Source: Rossellomorea aquimaris (GTDB lineage Bacteria; Bacillota; Bacilli; Bacillales; Bacillaceae_B). From it: 64,000 bases of DNA. Location: contig NZ_JAIVAT010000003.1 in assembly GCF_020172085.1 (NCBI RefSeq), positions 1,736,001 to 1,800,000 of the forward strand, read 5' to 3'. Of the stretch, positions 1-7,981 are shown in pieces. Numbering within the stretch: position 1 is the stretch's first letter; every line of letters begins with the position of its first letter. A program made the position numbers and the translations under genes. The notes under the pieces were generated by a model. That model was not told where the DNA came from. It ran no database searches and worked only from the letters and a program-made list of their open reading frames with translations.

Positions 1-590
1 TGGAGGTGATATAAAGCTTCCTTCCGACTTGCAAGCTTATACTTCTCCATCAAATGGTCAGGGAGATTCTCCGTTATTAAATGCCCGTACTCAGCGAAAG
101 CATTCTTGATGAATTTCCTGAGTGTATTGGTTTTCACAGAACCCTTCACCGAATAGACAGGTTCAAAATCCCCCTGTTTGTCATGAGGGCCGGATTGAAA
201 ATATTGAACTGTAATGATTTGTCTGTTTTTATCCCATTTGCCTGTCACCGTCACCGTATCATGAAGATGTATTTTTTTCTTCAGGTAAGGCTGATTAAAA
301 AACACAGCTTGAACTAAATTTCTCCCAACCAAAATTCTTAGGGTCAACCGTGATTTCTTTCTGCCATAAAACATCAACGCGGGTTCAGAATGAACTTTCC
401 CCTCAACAGTGACACGTTCATCATGGGCAACTTCTTCCAAGTTCCTTAGCCGATAATCCTCGTAGCGGTATGGTAAATATTCCAACAGATCCAGAACGGA
501 ATAAATCCCCATTGCATTCAGCTGTAAGGCTGTCTCTTCACCAATCCCCTTTATATTCTGAATCGTCGGTTCTTCATTACGCGTCTTCAC
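1..590 (-). CDS. recG: ATP-dependent DNA helicase RecG, N-terminal part (runs off the window)
   Basis: RecG remodels stalled replication forks and Holliday junctions. Only about 196 N-terminal residues are present; the helicase motor lies beyond position 1. The translation contains IQNIKGIGEE, LLEYLPYRYEDY, HDERVTVEGKVHSEP and VTVTGKWDK, all typical of the wedge/OB domain of Bacillus RecG. The start is a GTG at 588-590 that overlaps the end of sdaAA by 14 bases, with no strong ribosome binding site, so translational coupling is likely. Position after sdaAA matches the B. subtilis order. The plus-strand open frames across this stretch are shadows. Family identity is sure; the exact start is probable. 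Confidence 0.93.
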   Translation of the reverse strand, partial: MKTRNEEPTIQNIKGIGEETALQLNAMGIYSVLDLLEYLPYRYEDYRLRNLEEVAHDERVTVEGKVHSEPALMFYGRKKSRLTLRILVGRNLVQAVFFNQPYLKKKIHLHDTVTVTGKWDKNRQIITVQYFQSGPHDKQGDFEPVYSVKGSVKTNTLRKFIKNAFAEYGHLITENLPDHLMEKYKLASRKEALYHL

Positions 591-1470
591 GTTTGTTCAG
601 GGAAACCCCAAAGATTTTTGCTTCCAGCTCTCTTCCGGTCGGCGTAGCCGCCAGTCCCCCTTGAGCCGTCTCACGAAGAGCCACCGGCATTGTTTGACCA
701 ATTTTATACATGGCATCAATCACTTCGTCACACGGAATCCGGCTCGTTATGCCAGCTAGCGCCATATCCGCCGCAACCATTGCATTGGCTGCTCCCATCG
801 CGTTACGTTTCACGCAGGGTACTTCTACAAGACCTGCAACGGGATCACATACGAGGCCTAGCATGTTCTTCAAGGTAATCGCCATGGCTTCAGCTGATTG
901 ACCAGGTGTACCACCGGCCATTTCTACGATGGCAGCGGCAGCCATTCCACTTGCAGACCCTACCTCAGCCTGACATCCGCCGGCTGCACCTGAAATCGAC
1001 GCGTTATTTGCCACGACAAACCCAAAGGCACCTGATGCAAATAAGAAGCGGATCATTTGATCTTTTGTCGGATTCAGCTTATTTTTCACAGCAAACAAGG
1101 TTCCAGGTACTACACCTGCAGACCCTGCTGTAGGCGTTGCACAAATCGTTCCCATCGCTGCATTCACCTCATTGGTCGCAACAGCCTTACTGACTGCATC
1201 CAATATTGTGTCCCCGCACAGTGAGCGGCCAGAATCAATATATTTCTGCAGTAATACGGCATCCCCTCCTGTCAATCCGGAATGGGATTTGACTCCTTCG
1301 AGCCCTCTCGCCACTGCCTGTTCCATTACTTCAAGGTTCTTCTCCATTTGACTGTATACCTGTTCAAATGTTTTACCCGTAAACTCAATTTCTTGTTCGA
1401 TCATGATATCAGAAATTTTCTTGTTCTGACTTTCAGCAAGTTCAACCAACTCTGCTACATTTCGAAACAT
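577..1470 (-). CDS. sdaAA: L-serine dehydratase, alpha subunit
   Basis: This is the catalytic subunit of the two-chain, iron-sulfur L-serine deaminase that turns serine into pyruvate and ammonia. The 297-residue product has the family motif ATPTAGSAGVVPGTL and the cysteines expected to hold a 4Fe-4S cluster (SLCGDT, VCDPVAG, VEVPCVKRN). The start ATG follows AGGAGG at good spacing. It lies about 50 bp after sdaAB, its partner subunit, and its stop overlaps the recG start. Length and motifs are normal for the Gram-positive two-subunit type. Confidence 0.95.
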   Translation of the reverse strand: MFRNVAELVELAESQNKKISDIMIEQEIEFTGKTFEQVYSQMEKNLEVMEQAVARGLEGVKSHSGLTGGDAVLLQKYIDSGRSLCGDTILDAVSKAVATNEVNAAMGTICATPTAGSAGVVPGTLFAVKNKLNPTKDQMIRFLFASGAFGFVVANNASISGAAGGCQAEVGSASGMAAAAIVEMAGGTPGQSAEAMAITLKNMLGLVCDPVAGLVEVPCVKRNAMGAANAMVAADMALAGITSRIPCDEVIDAMYKIGQTMPVALRETAQGGLAATPTGRELEAKIFGVSLNKREDA

Positions 1471-1519
1471 ATCAACAACCTCCTAGCCTTCATGTAAACG
1501 CTATCATATTAGTAATTGG

Positions 1520-2182
1520 TTAATCTGAAATCCGTGTTACTTGTGTTATATTCGGAAGTGAAGTCAATTCATTGATGACAGCTTCATCAATCGGTTGATC
1601 GACTTCGATGGTCATTAATGCCATTTGACCTTTCTCTTTCCGGGATACATCCATATGCCCGATGTTCAATTGATGTTTAGCAATGACATTGGAGACAGAG
1701 GCGATCGCTCCGAATCGGTCATCATGCACCACAAGAATCGCAGGATGGTGTCCTGAAAGCTTAAGCTCGAAGCCGTTAAGTTCAACGATTTCAACTTTCC
1801 CCCCGCCAATGGAAATCCCGACCAACTCGATTTCGCCTTGATCGTCCCCCATACGGATCCTCGCTGTATTCGGATGATCTGTGATGGCATCTTCTTCTTG
1901 AAATTTGATTTTAATCCCTTTTTCCTTGGCTACTTTGATCGATTCTATGATTCGTTCATCATATGTATCATAATCAAGGATACCTCCTACAATGGCAACG
2001 TCCGTTCCATGTCCTTTGTACGTTTTCGCAAATGAGCCGTAGAATGAAATCGTCGCCCATTTCGGCTCGCGTCGAAACAAATTCCTTGCCACTCTCCCGA
2101 TTCGTGCCGCACCGGCTGTGTGAGAACTGGATGGACCGATCATAACAGGACCAATAATGTCAAATACACTCTTGTATTTCAT
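1520..2182 (-). CDS. sdaAB: L-serine dehydratase, beta subunit
   Basis: Partner of SdaAA in serine deamination. The 220-residue protein has the N-terminal serine dehydratase beta domain with GPSSSHTAGAARIG near residue 15-30, and a C-terminal ACT domain (about residues 148-220, starting AILVVHDDRFGAIASV). ACT domains usually bind amino acids, so allosteric control is plausible but not shown here. The ATG follows a GGGGG ribosome binding site. It is the first gene of the sdaAB-sdaAA pair, with fakA upstream. Confidence 0.95.
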   Translation of the reverse strand: MKYKSVFDIIGPVMIGPSSSHTAGAARIGRVARNLFRREPKWATISFYGSFAKTYKGHGTDVAIVGGILDYDTYDERIIESIKVAKEKGIKIKFQEEDAITDHPNTARIRMGDDQGEIELVGISIGGGKVEIVELNGFELKLSGHHPAILVVHDDRFGAIASVSNVIAKHQLNIGHMDVSRKEKGQMALMTIEVDQPIDEAVINELTSLPNITQVTRISD

Positions 2183-2215
2183 CGCTTTTCCCCCTAATTA
2201 AGCATCCAAACTATA

Positions 2216-2278
2216 CTTCTATTCTAACATAGTTGAAGGGGACAAACTCCATATTAGAGCTGCCCCCTCGCTTCATTC
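2216..2278 (-). terminator. possible weak terminator after fakA
   Basis: On the minus strand an imperfect hairpin pairs GGGGGCA with TGTCCCC, flanked by GAAG/CTTC. There is no clear U run after it, so it may only slow polymerase between fakA and sdaAB. Confidence 0.35.
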
Positions 2279-2279
2279 C

Positions 2280-3944
2280 TTATTCAACTGAGAATATATA
2301 GGAGTAAAGTGGTTGTTTACCATTATGAACTTCCACTTCTACATCTTCATAATGCTCTTCAACGAACTCTCTTAATGACTCAACATCTTCATCAGTTACA
2401 CCTTCGCCATAAAGAATGGTTAAGATTTCAGAATCTTCATCAAGCATTTTTTCCAATAAGCCTTGAGCAGACTTTTGACGGTCAGAATCAGAAATGACAA
2501 TCTTACCTTCTTTGATTCCCATGAAATCATCTTTAGAAATCGAAACACCATCTATAGTAGTGTCTCTGACAGCAAATGTGATTTGGCCTGTTTTCACCTG
2601 CTTAGACGCTTCAGTCATCACTTGCTTGTTATCATCAACAGATGCAGATGGGTTAAAAGCAAGCAATGCCGCCATACCTTGAGGAACGGTTTTTGTCGGG
2701 ACGACAGCTACTTCCATTTCCAGTACTTCAGCCGCTTGCTCGGCAGCCATGATGATATTCTTGTTATTCGGCATGATGATTACTTTCTTGGCATTCACTT
2801 CATTAACGGCCTTCACGATATCTTCCGTACTTGGATTCATCGTCTGTCCACCTTCAATGACAGTGGTCGCGCCAATACTCTTAAACAATTCAGCAATGCC
2901 TGCCCCCATAGATACGGTCACAATCGCAAAGTCTACTTCCTTCTTCTGAGCTGGAGCTTCTGTTTTGACAGGCTTAGACTCGCCAACAATCGAGCTGTGC
3001 TGCTGTCTCATATTTTCAATTTTGATATTGATGAGACTTCCGTATTGGTGCCCGTATGTCAATACATCTCCTGGCTGTTCGGAGTGGATATGTACTTTCG
3101 CTAATTCTTCATCACTAATCACAAGTAGAGAATCACCGAACTTGCTTAGATCCTGACGAAAATCCTCTTCTACAAATGATTGTTTACCTTCTTCAAAGCG
3201 AACCATGAATTCTGTACAGTAACCAAATTCAATATCTTCGGTACTCATGAAATCTTGAGCCGACTTATGGTGCTCAGCGCTTACAAGATCATTCATGGAT
3301 GGCAATGACGCCTGATTCGAAACTTTTTCGCCCTTCAGTTCAGCCAGGAAGCCTTCATATACGCATAATAGTCCCTGACCACCACTATCGACTACTCCCA
3401 CTTCCTTTAATACAGGAAGTAAATCAGGTGTACGATTTAATGAAGCCTGAGCTTCATCTACGATTGCCTGCATGACCTTTATGAAATCACTTTCGGTTTC
3501 TGCCGCAGCGACCCCTTGTCTTGCAGCATCTTTCGCAACCGTTAATATCGTTCCTTCTACAGGCTTCATAACCGCTTTATAAGCCGTCTCTACACCCGTT
3601 TGAAGTGCATTGGCAAACTCTGCACTTGATAAGGATTCTTTCCCTTCAATCGCTTTACCAAAGCCTCTGAACAATTGGGATAAGATAACACCTGAGTTAC
3701 CTCTTGCCCCCATTAACAAGCCTTTTGAAAGGGCAGTAGCCACATTTCCAATATGATCTTGAATATTGTTTTGGACTTCCTTCGCACCAGAAGTCATTGA
3801 TAAATTCATATTTGTTCCAGTATCACCATCAGGAACAGGAAAAACGTTCAGCGCGTCAACCAGCTGCGCATTGGCAGATAATTGCGTGGCACCTTGTATC
3901 ACCATCTGGGCAAAACGTTTTCCTTCCAAAGATGTAATCGACAC
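2280..3944 (-). CDS. fakA: fatty acid kinase subunit A (DAK-domain protein YloV)
   Basis: FakA phosphorylates exogenous fatty acids that are presented by a FakB (DegV-type) carrier, feeding them to phospholipid synthesis. The 554-residue protein begins with a DhaL-like kinase domain with the nucleotide/magnesium motif VFPVPDGDTGTNMN near residue 35 and GARGNSGVILSQ near residue 80. A middle region and a C-terminal DAK1-like domain follow (VTVSMGAGIAELF). Start is GTG at 3942-3944 after GAGGAGG. It follows yloU (Asp23 family) by 15 bp, the conserved yloU-fakA pairing. No fakB is in the window. Confidence 0.92.
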   Translation of the reverse strand: MSITSLEGKRFAQMVIQGATQLSANAQLVDALNVFPVPDGDTGTNMNLSMTSGAKEVQNNIQDHIGNVATALSKGLLMGARGNSGVILSQLFRGFGKAIEGKESLSSAEFANALQTGVETAYKAVMKPVEGTILTVAKDAARQGVAAAETESDFIKVMQAIVDEAQASLNRTPDLLPVLKEVGVVDSGGQGLLCVYEGFLAELKGEKVSNQASLPSMNDLVSAEHHKSAQDFMSTEDIEFGYCTEFMVRFEEGKQSFVEEDFRQDLSKFGDSLLVISDEELAKVHIHSEQPGDVLTYGHQYGSLINIKIENMRQQHSSIVGESKPVKTEAPAQKKEVDFAIVTVSMGAGIAELFKSIGATTVIEGGQTMNPSTEDIVKAVNEVNAKKVIIMPNNKNIIMAAEQAAEVLEMEVAVVPTKTVPQGMAALLAFNPSASVDDNKQVMTEASKQVKTGQITFAVRDTTIDGVSISKDDFMGIKEGKIVISDSDRQKSAQGLLEKMLDEDSEILTILYGEGVTDEDVESLREFVEEHYEDVEVEVHNGKQPLYSYIFSVE

Positions 3945-3959
3945 GAATCTTCCTCCTCA

Positions 3960-4322
3960 CTACGGGTTCGTGACACGAACCCCCTGCACAAAAATATTTA
4001 CTGAATCTACCGCCAAGCCGACGGTCTTATCAAGAGTATATTTAACTTTGGATTGTACATTATGGGCAATCTCAGAAATTTTCGTACCATAACTCACAAT
4101 AATATACATATCAATATGTACTTCCTCTTCATCTTGACGAACAATCACTCCGCGAGTGAAATTTTCTTTACGTAAGATATCTGTGAAACCGTCTTTAATT
4201 TGGTTTTTTGAAGCCATTCCAACAATTCCGTAGCAATCCACCGCTGCACCTCCAGCAATCATTGCAATGACATCATTCGTAATATCAATTTGTCCGTACT
4301 GCGTTTTTAATTCGATGGACAT
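3960..4322 (-). CDS. yloU: Asp23/Gls24-family envelope stress protein YloU
   Basis: A 120-residue Asp23-family protein of unknown biochemical role, almost always next to fakA. Visible family signature: GQIDITNDVIAMIAGGAA and YGIVGMASKNQ, then VDMYIIVSYGTKI-like strands (seen as HIDMYIIVSYGTKI). The start is set at the ATG at 4320-4322 because it follows AAAGGGGG at suitable spacing and matches homologues; the open frame extends 14 codons further without a ribosome binding site. It is likely co-transcribed with fakA. Confidence 0.9.
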   Translation of the reverse strand: MSIELKTQYGQIDITNDVIAMIAGGAAVDCYGIVGMASKNQIKDGFTDILRKENFTRGVIVRQDEEEVHIDMYIIVSYGTKISEIAHNVQSKVKYTLDKTVGLAVDSVNIFVQGVRVTNP

Positions 4323-4525
4323 GGAATGTTTTCCCCCTTTAATTACATGCTTGGCTAAAAACATTTTACTATAAGTATGCTGTTTTTGAAAGCTAAACTA
4401 TTCTCTCAAGCTTCATTTGTTGGGTTTACCCTCTATTTTTTCCTTATAATTGAAAGATTAATCATTCAGTTTCCAAGTGATCAGGCTCAAAGAAGACTCA
4501 CAGCAAGCTGTGAATAGATACTGAA

Positions 4526-4553
4526 TGAAAAAAGGCGCCCGATTAGGCGCCTT
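4526..4553 (-). terminator. rho-independent terminator of rpmB
   Basis: A perfect 8-bp stem AAGGCGCC/GGCGCCTT with a 6-base loop (4532-4553) is followed on the minus strand by TTTTTTC. It sits 14 bases after the rpmB stop. Confidence 0.9.
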
Positions 4554-4566
4554 CTCATTTTAAGTA

Positions 4567-4755
4567 TTATACGCGTTCTACTTTACCAGATTTCAACGCT
4601 CTTGCAGAAACCCATACTTTCTTAGGCTTTCCGTCTACAAGAATTCGAACTTTTTGCAGGTTTGCACCCCAAGTACGCTTGTTCGCATTCATTGCGTGAG
4701 AGCGAGCGTTACCTGAGCTTGCTTTACGGCCTGTTACTACGCATTGTTTTGCCAT
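4567..4755 (-). CDS. rpmB: 50S ribosomal protein L28
   Basis: The 62-residue product [15 protein letters not shown]... is a normal bL28 of the large ribosomal subunit. The start at 4753-4755 has a GAGGGAA ribosome binding site; an upstream in-frame ATG would add eight non-family residues. No zinc-binding CxxC pairs are seen, so this looks like the zinc-independent form. It is transcribed alone: its own terminator lies downstream, and upstream is a long non-coding stretch with a candidate promoter TTGCAT-17 bp-TAAATT around 4833-4861. Confidence 0.95.
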   Translation of the reverse strand: MAKQCVVTGRKASSGNARSHAMNANKRTWGANLQKVRILVDGKPKKVWVSARALKSGKVERV

Positions 4756-4908
4756 AATATATTCCCTCCTCACTAACAAGAAGCTGAAGTTAATTTCAGT
4801 TCCACATTTCGCTTATTATCATAAAGATACTTTAATAATTTATCACACAACTTTCTATAATGCAATACTACAATTAAAACCTTTCAAGAAAAAATACTTT
4901 ACAGCAAG

Positions 4909-5026
4909 AAAAGCGGAAGGGGCTCGCCCTGAGGCGACAAGCATTCTGGAAAATCCCAAAAGGCGCTTTTTGCCTTTGGTGATTTTTCAGAAATGACCTC
5001 GAGCCTCAAGCCCCTGGAGCTGGACA
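4909..5026 (+). repeat. structured repeat, copy 6 (complete, plus orientation)
   Basis: Starts AAAAGCGGA and ends CTGGACA, like the other copies. Outer arms GGGGCT/AGCCCC and TGAGGC/GCCTCA; inner arms CATTCTG/CAGAAATG and AAAATC/GATTTT; core hairpin AAAGGC...GCCTTT. The conserved unpaired blocks GACAAGCA and TGACCTCGA are present. It lies in the opposite orientation to the copies at 45.6-45.9 and 48.8-49.0 kb. Confidence 0.85.
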
Positions 5027-5032
5027 TCGCAG

Positions 5033-5085
5033 AAAAGCGGAGGCGGCTTGCTCTGACAAACATCTCCAGGAAACCTGCAAGACGT
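5033..5085 (+). repeat. structured repeat, copy 7 (5' fragment)
   Basis: Begins AAAAGCGGAGGCGGCT directly after copy 6 and keeps GACAAACA, a decayed form of the GACAAGCA block, then loses similarity. The 3' half is missing. Confidence 0.55.
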
Positions 5086-5139
5086 TCTTCAATTCTTAGA
5101 AGATCTAAATCAACCGAACATCTTCCATGTTCACATCTT

Positions 5140-5244
5140 GGCCCAATTAACCGCAAAAGTGGCCCAATAAACGGTGAATCCGGCCCAATTATCCGTCAAG
5201 GTGGCCCAATTAACAGCGATTCCGGCCCATTTAATCTCTAAAGA
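5140..5244 (+). repeat. 21-bp tandem repeat, five units
   Basis: The block GGCCCA recurs at 5140, 5161, 5182, 5203 and 5224, an exact 21-bp period. Core of each unit is GGCCCAATTAACNG followed by a variable tail. Because 21 is a multiple of three, the plus strand reads as heptads SGPINxx: GPINRKS, GPINGES, GPIIRQG, GPINSDS, GPFNL. The frame is open from 4993 to 5241, but its start lies within the adjacent structured repeat and lacks a convincing ribosome binding site, so coding is unproven. Confidence 0.85.
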
Positions 5245-5359
5245 CATTAAATTTTAACGCGTTCTCCCTTTCAAAATACACTCTTAGATGCATTAATCAT
5301 CATTTACTCTAACTAAACCCTTCAAAATACCCTCATTGTTCTACATATGACCATTTCTA

Positions 5360-5392
5360 AATATAAAAAAAGAAGATGGCTCCTTAGCCATC
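5360..5392 (-). terminator. terminator after spoVM
   Basis: Stem GATGGCT/AGCCATC (5375-5392) with a 4-base loop; on the minus strand it is followed by CTTCTTTTTTTAT. Confidence 0.88.
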
Positions 5393-5405
5393 CCCAATAT
5401 TCCCA

Positions 5406-5486
5406 TTATTCTTTTTTAAACGTTCCCAACATCGCCCTCACAAGTCCACCTAAAAATTTCGGTAATTTAATTGTATAAAAGCGCAT
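5406..5486 (-). CDS. spoVM: stage V sporulation protein M
   Basis: A 26-codon gene reading MRFYTIKLPKFLGG then LVRAMLGTFKKE, nearly identical to the 26-residue SpoVM of B. subtilis. SpoVM is an amphipathic helix that senses the convex curvature of the forespore outer membrane and anchors the coat base layer through SpoIVA. The proline that keeps its N-terminus flexible (P9) and the amphipathic helix are present. The ATG follows GGGAGGG. It sits between thiN and rpmB as in B. subtilis, with its own terminator. Expression under sigma-E in the mother cell is expected from the family; I did not find a clean sigma-E promoter. Confidence 0.97.
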   Translation of the reverse strand: MRFYTIKLPKFLGGLVRAMLGTFKKE

Positions 5487-5599
5487 TTAAAGTCCCTCCC
5501 CACAATCTAAAGAACGTAATGTTTCGCTTGACAACAGTTTAGTCTATTCAAGCAAATTCAGTTAAGTACGTCTTCTTTTCTGCATGGTTTCAAGAAGCT

Positions 5600-6247
5600 T
5601 TAATCACTGCTTCTTATCACCATTAATATGCCATTTGAAAAGGAAAAAGTACCAGATGATTGTATAAGTTCATTACTAATACATAGTGTGGAGCCTCTTG
5701 AAATATTCCGATTTTTTAAAGGATACTTGAAGCCTGTGAGGGTAATTCCTTCTACACTTTCAGTAATGGGAACGAAGGAAATATATTGTAATTCACTGTT
5801 TCTTTCAATAAGATGCTCTCCGGATTTTGCAACATATAATCGGTTTTGCACATCTATGATTTCCACTTCAATTTCAGTATCCAAGAGGTGCGGGGTCATT
5901 AATAATTGCAGGTTGCCCATGAAATGATCAAGCCGTCCCCCGGTAGCACCGAAGATTTTGATTTTTTCAGGTTGTTGATCGATGGCCCAGTTCATGGCAA
6001 GTTCCAGGTCCGTCTCGTCCTTTTCAGGTTTATATCGATTTACTTCCAGTACATTTTCTTGAATGAGTTTCCACTCAACTTCATTCACTGAATCAAAGTC
6101 TCCAAATGCAATATCGGGTTTGATTTTTTGTTCCAATAAAGTCGATACCCCCCGGTCAACCCCAACCCAGTGAACACTCTCAGTATGGTGGATGTCTAAT
6201 TTCGGTATGTATCTATCCGGCCCTCCGGCAACGATATGAATATTCAT
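5600..6247 (-). CDS. thiN: thiamine pyrophosphokinase
   Basis: Transfers pyrophosphate from ATP to thiamine, making thiamine diphosphate directly for salvage. The 215-residue protein shows the catalytic motifs FGDFDSV (about residue 48-54), DETDLELAMNWA (about 77-88), IFGATGGRLDH (about 98-108) and NISRGSTLCISN near the end, all typical of the TPK fold. The ATG follows GGGAG. It lies 60 bp after rpe in the rsgA-rpe-thiN run. No TPP riboswitch is seen. Confidence 0.93.
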   Translation of the reverse strand: MNIHIVAGGPDRYIPKLDIHHTESVHWVGVDRGVSTLLEQKIKPDIAFGDFDSVNEVEWKLIQENVLEVNRYKPEKDETDLELAMNWAIDQQPEKIKIFGATGGRLDHFMGNLQLLMTPHLLDTEIEVEIIDVQNRLYVAKSGEHLIERNSELQYISFVPITESVEGITLTGFKYPLKNRNISRGSTLCISNELIQSSGTFSFSNGILMVIRSSD

Positions 6248-6306
6248 ATTTTACACTCCCATTTAAGAAAAATAGACTGATCCTACAAGGATCAGCCTGT
6301 TATCCA

Positions 6307-6957
6307 TTAAGCCAGTGATTTCTTCAATTCTTCGATTGCGGCGCCGCGATCACTCTTATTATAGATAGCTGACCCTGCTACAAAGACGTCTGCTCCCGCC
6401 TCAGCACAAATGGCTGCTGTTTTAGGGTTGATTCCCCCATCCACTTCTATCTCTAGAGACGGGTTAACTTCATTCGCCCACTCGCGGATTTGTTTAATTT
6501 TCGGGACAACAGATGGAATGAACGATTGTCCACCGAATCCTGGATTCACGGTCATCAAAAGGACCATATCGACATCTTGAAGAATAGGCTTGATCATTTC
6601 AGCAGGAGTACCGGGATTCAGGACGACTCCCGCTTTCACGCCTTTATTTTTGATCATTTGAATCGTTCTATGCAAATGAGGATCTGCTTCTACATGGACT
6701 GTAATATAATCCGCTCCTGCATCAGCAAATGCATCAACGTACTGACTTGGATTTTCAATCATCAGATGTACGTCAAGTGGTAACGTTGTCAGTGGTCTGA
6801 TGGCACTTACGATCATCGGACCAAGTGTAATATTCGGGACGAAGTGACCATCCATGACGTCAACATGGATATAATCCGCTCCTCCTTTTTCCACATCTTT
6901 GATTTCGTTGCCCAGTTCTGCAAAATTGGCAGAAAGAATGGAAGGTGCGATTTTCAT
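6307..6957 (-). CDS. rpe: ribulose-phosphate 3-epimerase
   Basis: Interconverts ribulose 5-phosphate and xylulose 5-phosphate in the pentose phosphate pathway. A 216-residue TIM barrel with the metal/substrate motifs HVDVMDGHFVPNITLGP (about 32-48), MTVNPGFGGQ (about 136-145) and EVDGGI (about 171-176). The ATG lies just past the rsgA stop; GAGGT of its ribosome binding site overlaps the rsgA 3' end, so the two are probably translated from one message. Confidence 0.95.
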   Translation of the reverse strand: MKIAPSILSANFAELGNEIKDVEKGGADYIHVDVMDGHFVPNITLGPMIVSAIRPLTTLPLDVHLMIENPSQYVDAFADAGADYITVHVEADPHLHRTIQMIKNKGVKAGVVLNPGTPAEMIKPILQDVDMVLLMTVNPGFGGQSFIPSVVPKIKQIREWANEVNPSLEIEVDGGINPKTAAICAEAGADVFVAGSAIYNKSDRGAAIEELKKSLA

Positions 6958-6959
6958 AT

Positions 6960-7841
6960 TTAGTACCTCGGCTTTCTATCTTTGATTTCTTTATGGAATG
7001 TTAAGTAATGATCGTAGCGATAAGCTGGAAGCTCCCCTGATTCGACAGCCGCTTTCACTGCACACTTCGGTTCATTGATATGAAGACATCCCCTGAATTT
7101 GCATTGTTCGGATGCTTCGACCATTTCCGGGAAGCAGTTAGGCAGTTCCTCTATTTCAAGCTCGGAAAATTCCAATGAACTAAATCCAGGAGTGTCAGCG
7201 ACCAATCCATCTTCAATGTCAATGAGTTCGACATGACGTGTCGTATGTTTTCCACGTCCCAGATGTGAGGAAATCATGGCCGTCTTCAATTCAAGTTCAG
7301 GCTTCATTGCATTTAGTAATGATGATTTACCAACACCGGATTGCCCGGCGAAAACAGAAATTTTGTCTTTTAAGTAGGGAGTCAACTCCTCGATCCCATG
7401 TTCTGTTTTCGATGAAGTCATCAGTACTTCATATCCAAAAGCGCGGTAATCGCTCACATATTGTTCAATCTTATCTGATTCTTCGGTTGACAATAAGTCC
7501 ATCTTGGTGACGCAAATGAGCGGCTCAATTTCTTTGCTCTCCACCAACACAAGAAACCGGTCCAATAAGGCTGTACTGAAATCCGGCTCGCTGGCAGAAA
7601 AAACGAGGATGGCCTGGTCAACATTGGCTATCGGGGGGCGAACCAGTTCATTCTTTCGATCAAAGACCTTTAGAATGTACCCATCCGTTTTGTTCTCCGC
7701 TTGAAATTCAACATAATCACCGACCAGCGGCGTAATTTTATTTTTGCGAAAATTTCCCCTGCCCCGACATTGTGTAATGCTTCCCTCAGAGAGCACATAG
7801 TAAAATCCACTTAAGGCTTTAATGATTTTTCCTTCAGGCAT
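6960..7841 (-). CDS. rsgA: ribosome small-subunit biogenesis GTPase RsgA (CpgA/YloQ)
   Basis: A circularly permuted GTPase that helps late maturation of the 30S subunit; in B. subtilis CpgA it is also a PrkC substrate. The 293-residue protein has an N-terminal OB fold, then G4 (VTKMDLL) before G1 (GQSGVGKSSLLNAM) and G3 (DTPGFSS), the permuted order, and a C-terminal zinc site CKFRGCLHINEPKC. The start at 7839-7841 has AGGAGG at ideal spacing; eight further upstream codons are dismissed. It follows the prpC-prkC pair, as in B. subtilis. Confidence 0.94.
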   Translation of the reverse strand: MPEGKIIKALSGFYYVLSEGSITQCRGRGNFRKNKITPLVGDYVEFQAENKTDGYILKVFDRKNELVRPPIANVDQAILVFSASEPDFSTALLDRFLVLVESKEIEPLICVTKMDLLSTEESDKIEQYVSDYRAFGYEVLMTSSKTEHGIEELTPYLKDKISVFAGQSGVGKSSLLNAMKPELELKTAMISSHLGRGKHTTRHVELIDIEDGLVADTPGFSSLEFSELEIEELPNCFPEMVEASEQCKFRGCLHINEPKCAVKAAVESGELPAYRYDHYLTFHKEIKDRKPRY

Positions 7842-7919
7842 TCGAAACCTCCTATTCAAAAGCAATTATCTACATGAATTTAGTTATTTTCATTATGTAT
7901 CACTATCATTATAAATGAA

Positions 7920-7970
7920 AACAAGAGGACTGTCCCGTTGGTTCATTTAAAACCCGGGTACAGCCCCTTT
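7920..7970 (-). terminator. terminator after prkC
   Basis: On the minus strand GGGGCTGTaCCCG pairs imperfectly with CGGGaCAGTCCTC, followed by TTGTTTTCATTT. It separates prkC from rsgA. Confidence 0.7.
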
Positions 7971-7981
7971 GTAATTGAATT

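Larger units (their letters stand above)
4756..5405. other. 650-bp gene-poor island between rpmB and spoVM
   Basis: Contents: the rpmB promoter region (to about 4880), one full and one partial copy of the ~120-nt structured repeat (4909-5085), a five-unit 21-bp tandem repeat (5140-5244), about 100 bp of AT-rich sequence with no recognisable signal, and the spoVM terminator (5360-5392). An 82-codon plus-strand frame (4993-5241) and an 85-codon minus frame (4899-5156) cross it but start inside the repeats. Confidence 0.7.

Noticed and set aside
81..664. Two short plus-strand frames at the left edge
   Set aside because: The minus strand here encodes the RecG N-terminus clearly, running off the window.
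2463..3104. 213-codon plus-strand open frame
   Set aside because: Antisense to fakA with no ribosome binding site or recognisable domain.
4899..5156. 85-codon minus-strand open frame
   Set aside because: Starts and ends within repeat copies 6 and 7; repeated sequence, no family resemblance.
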